Source of the DNA: Actinomycetes bacterium
Lineage (GTDB): Bacteria > Actinomycetota > Acidimicrobiia > Acidimicrobiales > RAAP-2
DNA: 5,193 nucleotides
Assembly: GCA_021849435.1 (NCBI GenBank)
Contig: JAJZSX010000199.1
Coordinates: forward strand, 1-5,193
Direction of reading: 5' to 3'
The stretch's first letter is position 1, and every line of letters begins with the position of its first letter. Of this stretch, positions 4,251-5,193 are shown in pieces. The notes below the pieces were generated by a model, which was not told the DNA's origin, ran no database searches, and saw only the letters and a list, made by a program, of their open reading frames with translations. A program made the translations under genes and the position numbers.

Positions 4251-5192
4251 TTAGAGCAGGTCCTGCCTCAAGGCGTTGAAGACCTCGCGAGCGATGAATC
4301 GTTTCAGGCAACGCAGAACGTCGCGCTTGGAGAGCCCCTCGGCTCGACGTCGCTCCAGGTAGACCTGGGTGCGAGGATCGGTGCGAATTCGCGCGACGGC
4401 GATCAGGTGCAGCGTCTTGTTCGCCTTGCGATCCCCTCCTCGATGCAGCCGCATCCGATTGGTCTTGCCCGAGGAGATTGGGACCGGTGCGACACCACAG
4501 AGCCGCGCGAAGGCCCCGTCGTTCTGGAGTCGCTCTATATTCTGCCCCGCCGTGATGAGTAGCTGGGCCGCGTGCTGGGTGCCGATGCCGCGACACGTGA
4601 GCAACGTCGGAGCACACTTCGTGACTAACTGTTCGAGGTGCACGTCCACCTCTCGCATCTCCTCATCGAGTGACTTCACGCGTCGGCTGAGCTGACGAAG
4701 CGCGAACTTGGCGGCCTGGTGCGGGTCGTCGAGACGTTCGAGGTCGGGTCGTAATGCGCCGGCGCGATTGATCCGACGACCGCTGCCGTGAACGGCCTCG
4801 ACGTATTCGCGAAGGGGGGCCGGTGCGGTGATCAGAAGGTCGCGGATCTGCAGCTTGGCGGCGGTGCGGGCCTTCATGGCCGATTCGCGAGACACTTTCA
4901 GCAGGCGAATGCACTCAATATCGCCCGTGGTGTCCTTGGCCAGGGCTTTTGCCTCACCCGAGAGCACCTTGCGGGCGGCCATCTCGGCGTCGATGGCGTC
5001 GTCCTTGCCCCGACGTGCGGTCGTGGCGCGGTGCGTGGAGTTCACCTCGAGCACGTCGATGTCTCGTTCGCGCAAGTACCTGGTGAGCCCGGCGGCGTAA
5101 GAGCCGGTGCACTCGATGCCGACGCGGTCGACCTCTCCCATGGTGGCGAGCCACTCTTCGAGCTCGCGGTATCCGCGAAGCGACGCGACAAA
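4251..5192 (-). CDS. IS110-family transposase (DEDD recombinase), N-terminus missing at window edge
   Basis: The frame is open to the right edge, giving 313 residues of a family usually about 350-400 long. The visible start (FVASLRGYRELEEWLAT) lies inside the RuvC-like DEDD domain, so the first catalytic Asp is off the window. Remaining acidic residues are visible: Glu27 in VGIECTGSY, and Asp65 and Asp68 in KDDAIDAEMAAR. A helical linker, probably coiled coil, spans about 157-193. The C-terminal Transposase_20 domain holds CRGIGTQHAAQLL (200-212), then CGVAPVPISSGKTNRMRLHR with the catalytic serine region Ser240-Ser241, then GGDRKANKTLHLIAVAR. These recombinases join donor and target DNA under guidance of an element-encoded bridge RNA. 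A start at ATG 5141 would split the DEDD domain and is rejected. No frameshift is seen, so the gene may be intact. Confidence 0.93.
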   Translation of the reverse strand, partial: FVASLRGYRELEEWLATMGEVDRVGIECTGSYAAGLTRYLRERDIDVLEVNSTHRATTARRGKDDAIDAEMAARKVLSGEAKALAKDTTGDIECIRLLKVSRESAMKARTAAKLQIRDLLITAPAPLREYVEAVHGSGRRINRAGALRPDLERLDDPHQAAKFALRQLSRRVKSLDEEMREVDVHLEQLVTKCAPTLLTCRGIGTQHAAQLLITAGQNIERLQNDGAFARLCGVAPVPISSGKTNRMRLHRGGDRKANKTLHLIAVARIRTDPRTQVYLERRRAEGLSKRDVLRCLKRFIAREVFNALRQDLL

Positions 5193-5193
5193 G

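Larger units (their letters stand above)
4225..5193 (-). mobile_element. IS110-family insertion sequence, right part (continues past the window)
   Basis: The element is called from its transposase gene and from the sequence just after the stop: minus strand CCTTGACTTCTATAGGACC (4225-4243), which resembles the TTGAC...ATAGGA tail commonly seen behind IS110-family transposase genes. IS110 elements lack classical long terminal inverted repeats and need not make target duplications, so the outer boundary cannot be set here; 4225 is a minimum extent. The transposase start and the left end lie beyond 5193. Confidence 0.6.

Noticed and set aside
3992..4254. Short frames on both strands between the small membrane gene and the transposase
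   Set aside because: Low-complexity, no start signals and no domain pattern.
4138..4617. 159-codon minus-strand frame
   Set aside because: Out-of-frame shadow of the IS110 transposase extending past its stop.

Overview
The window looks like an accessory stretch of an actinobacterial (Actinomycetota) chromosome. The base composition is moderately high in GC (mid-to-high 50s percent, estimated by eye). GTG and TTG are used as starts, and several genes encode single-pass proteins with an Arg-rich cytoplasmic tail, one TM helix and a Cys-containing exterior domain. An acidimicrobial or thermoleophilic lineage is possible, but nothing here fixes the genus. I saw no rRNA, tRNA or CRISPR array.

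Left edge (1-482): the first 39 codons of a P-loop nucleotide kinase-like gene run off the left end on the minus strand, with a plausible promoter behind them. A broken N-terminal piece of an IS1595-family transposase gene follows on the plus strand.

Centre (483-2834): this is the core of the window. A small YtrA-type GntR repressor gene (plus) lies 50 bp from a divergent minus-strand gene for a membrane-anchored DUF4232-like protein. Seven bp after the repressor comes a gene for a membrane-anchored protein whose exterior part is seven repeats, read as a complete seven-bladed beta-propeller. The proteins on the two sides of the repressor share the same cytoplasmic N-terminal module (LIxEARxRARRRR followed directly by a TM helix), although their exterior domains are unrelated. 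YtrA-type repressors usually sit beside ABC transporter genes, and none is present here. The reasonable inference is one locally regulated unit controlling two surface proteins from overlapping divergent promoters.

Right of centre (2835-4250): the interval after the propeller gene holds a long bulged inverted repeat and a second nested hairpin. Two minus-strand genes follow. One encodes a 175-residue single-pass protein with four exterior cysteines, the other a protein of about 100 residues with two TM helices. A gene-free stretch rich in short palindromes comes next.

Right edge (4225-5193): a minus-strand IS110-family DEDD/serine transposase fills the end and loses its N-terminus at the window boundary. 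The membrane-protein cluster is therefore bracketed by a dead IS1595 fragment and an IS110 element, which fits an accessory region with repeated insertions.
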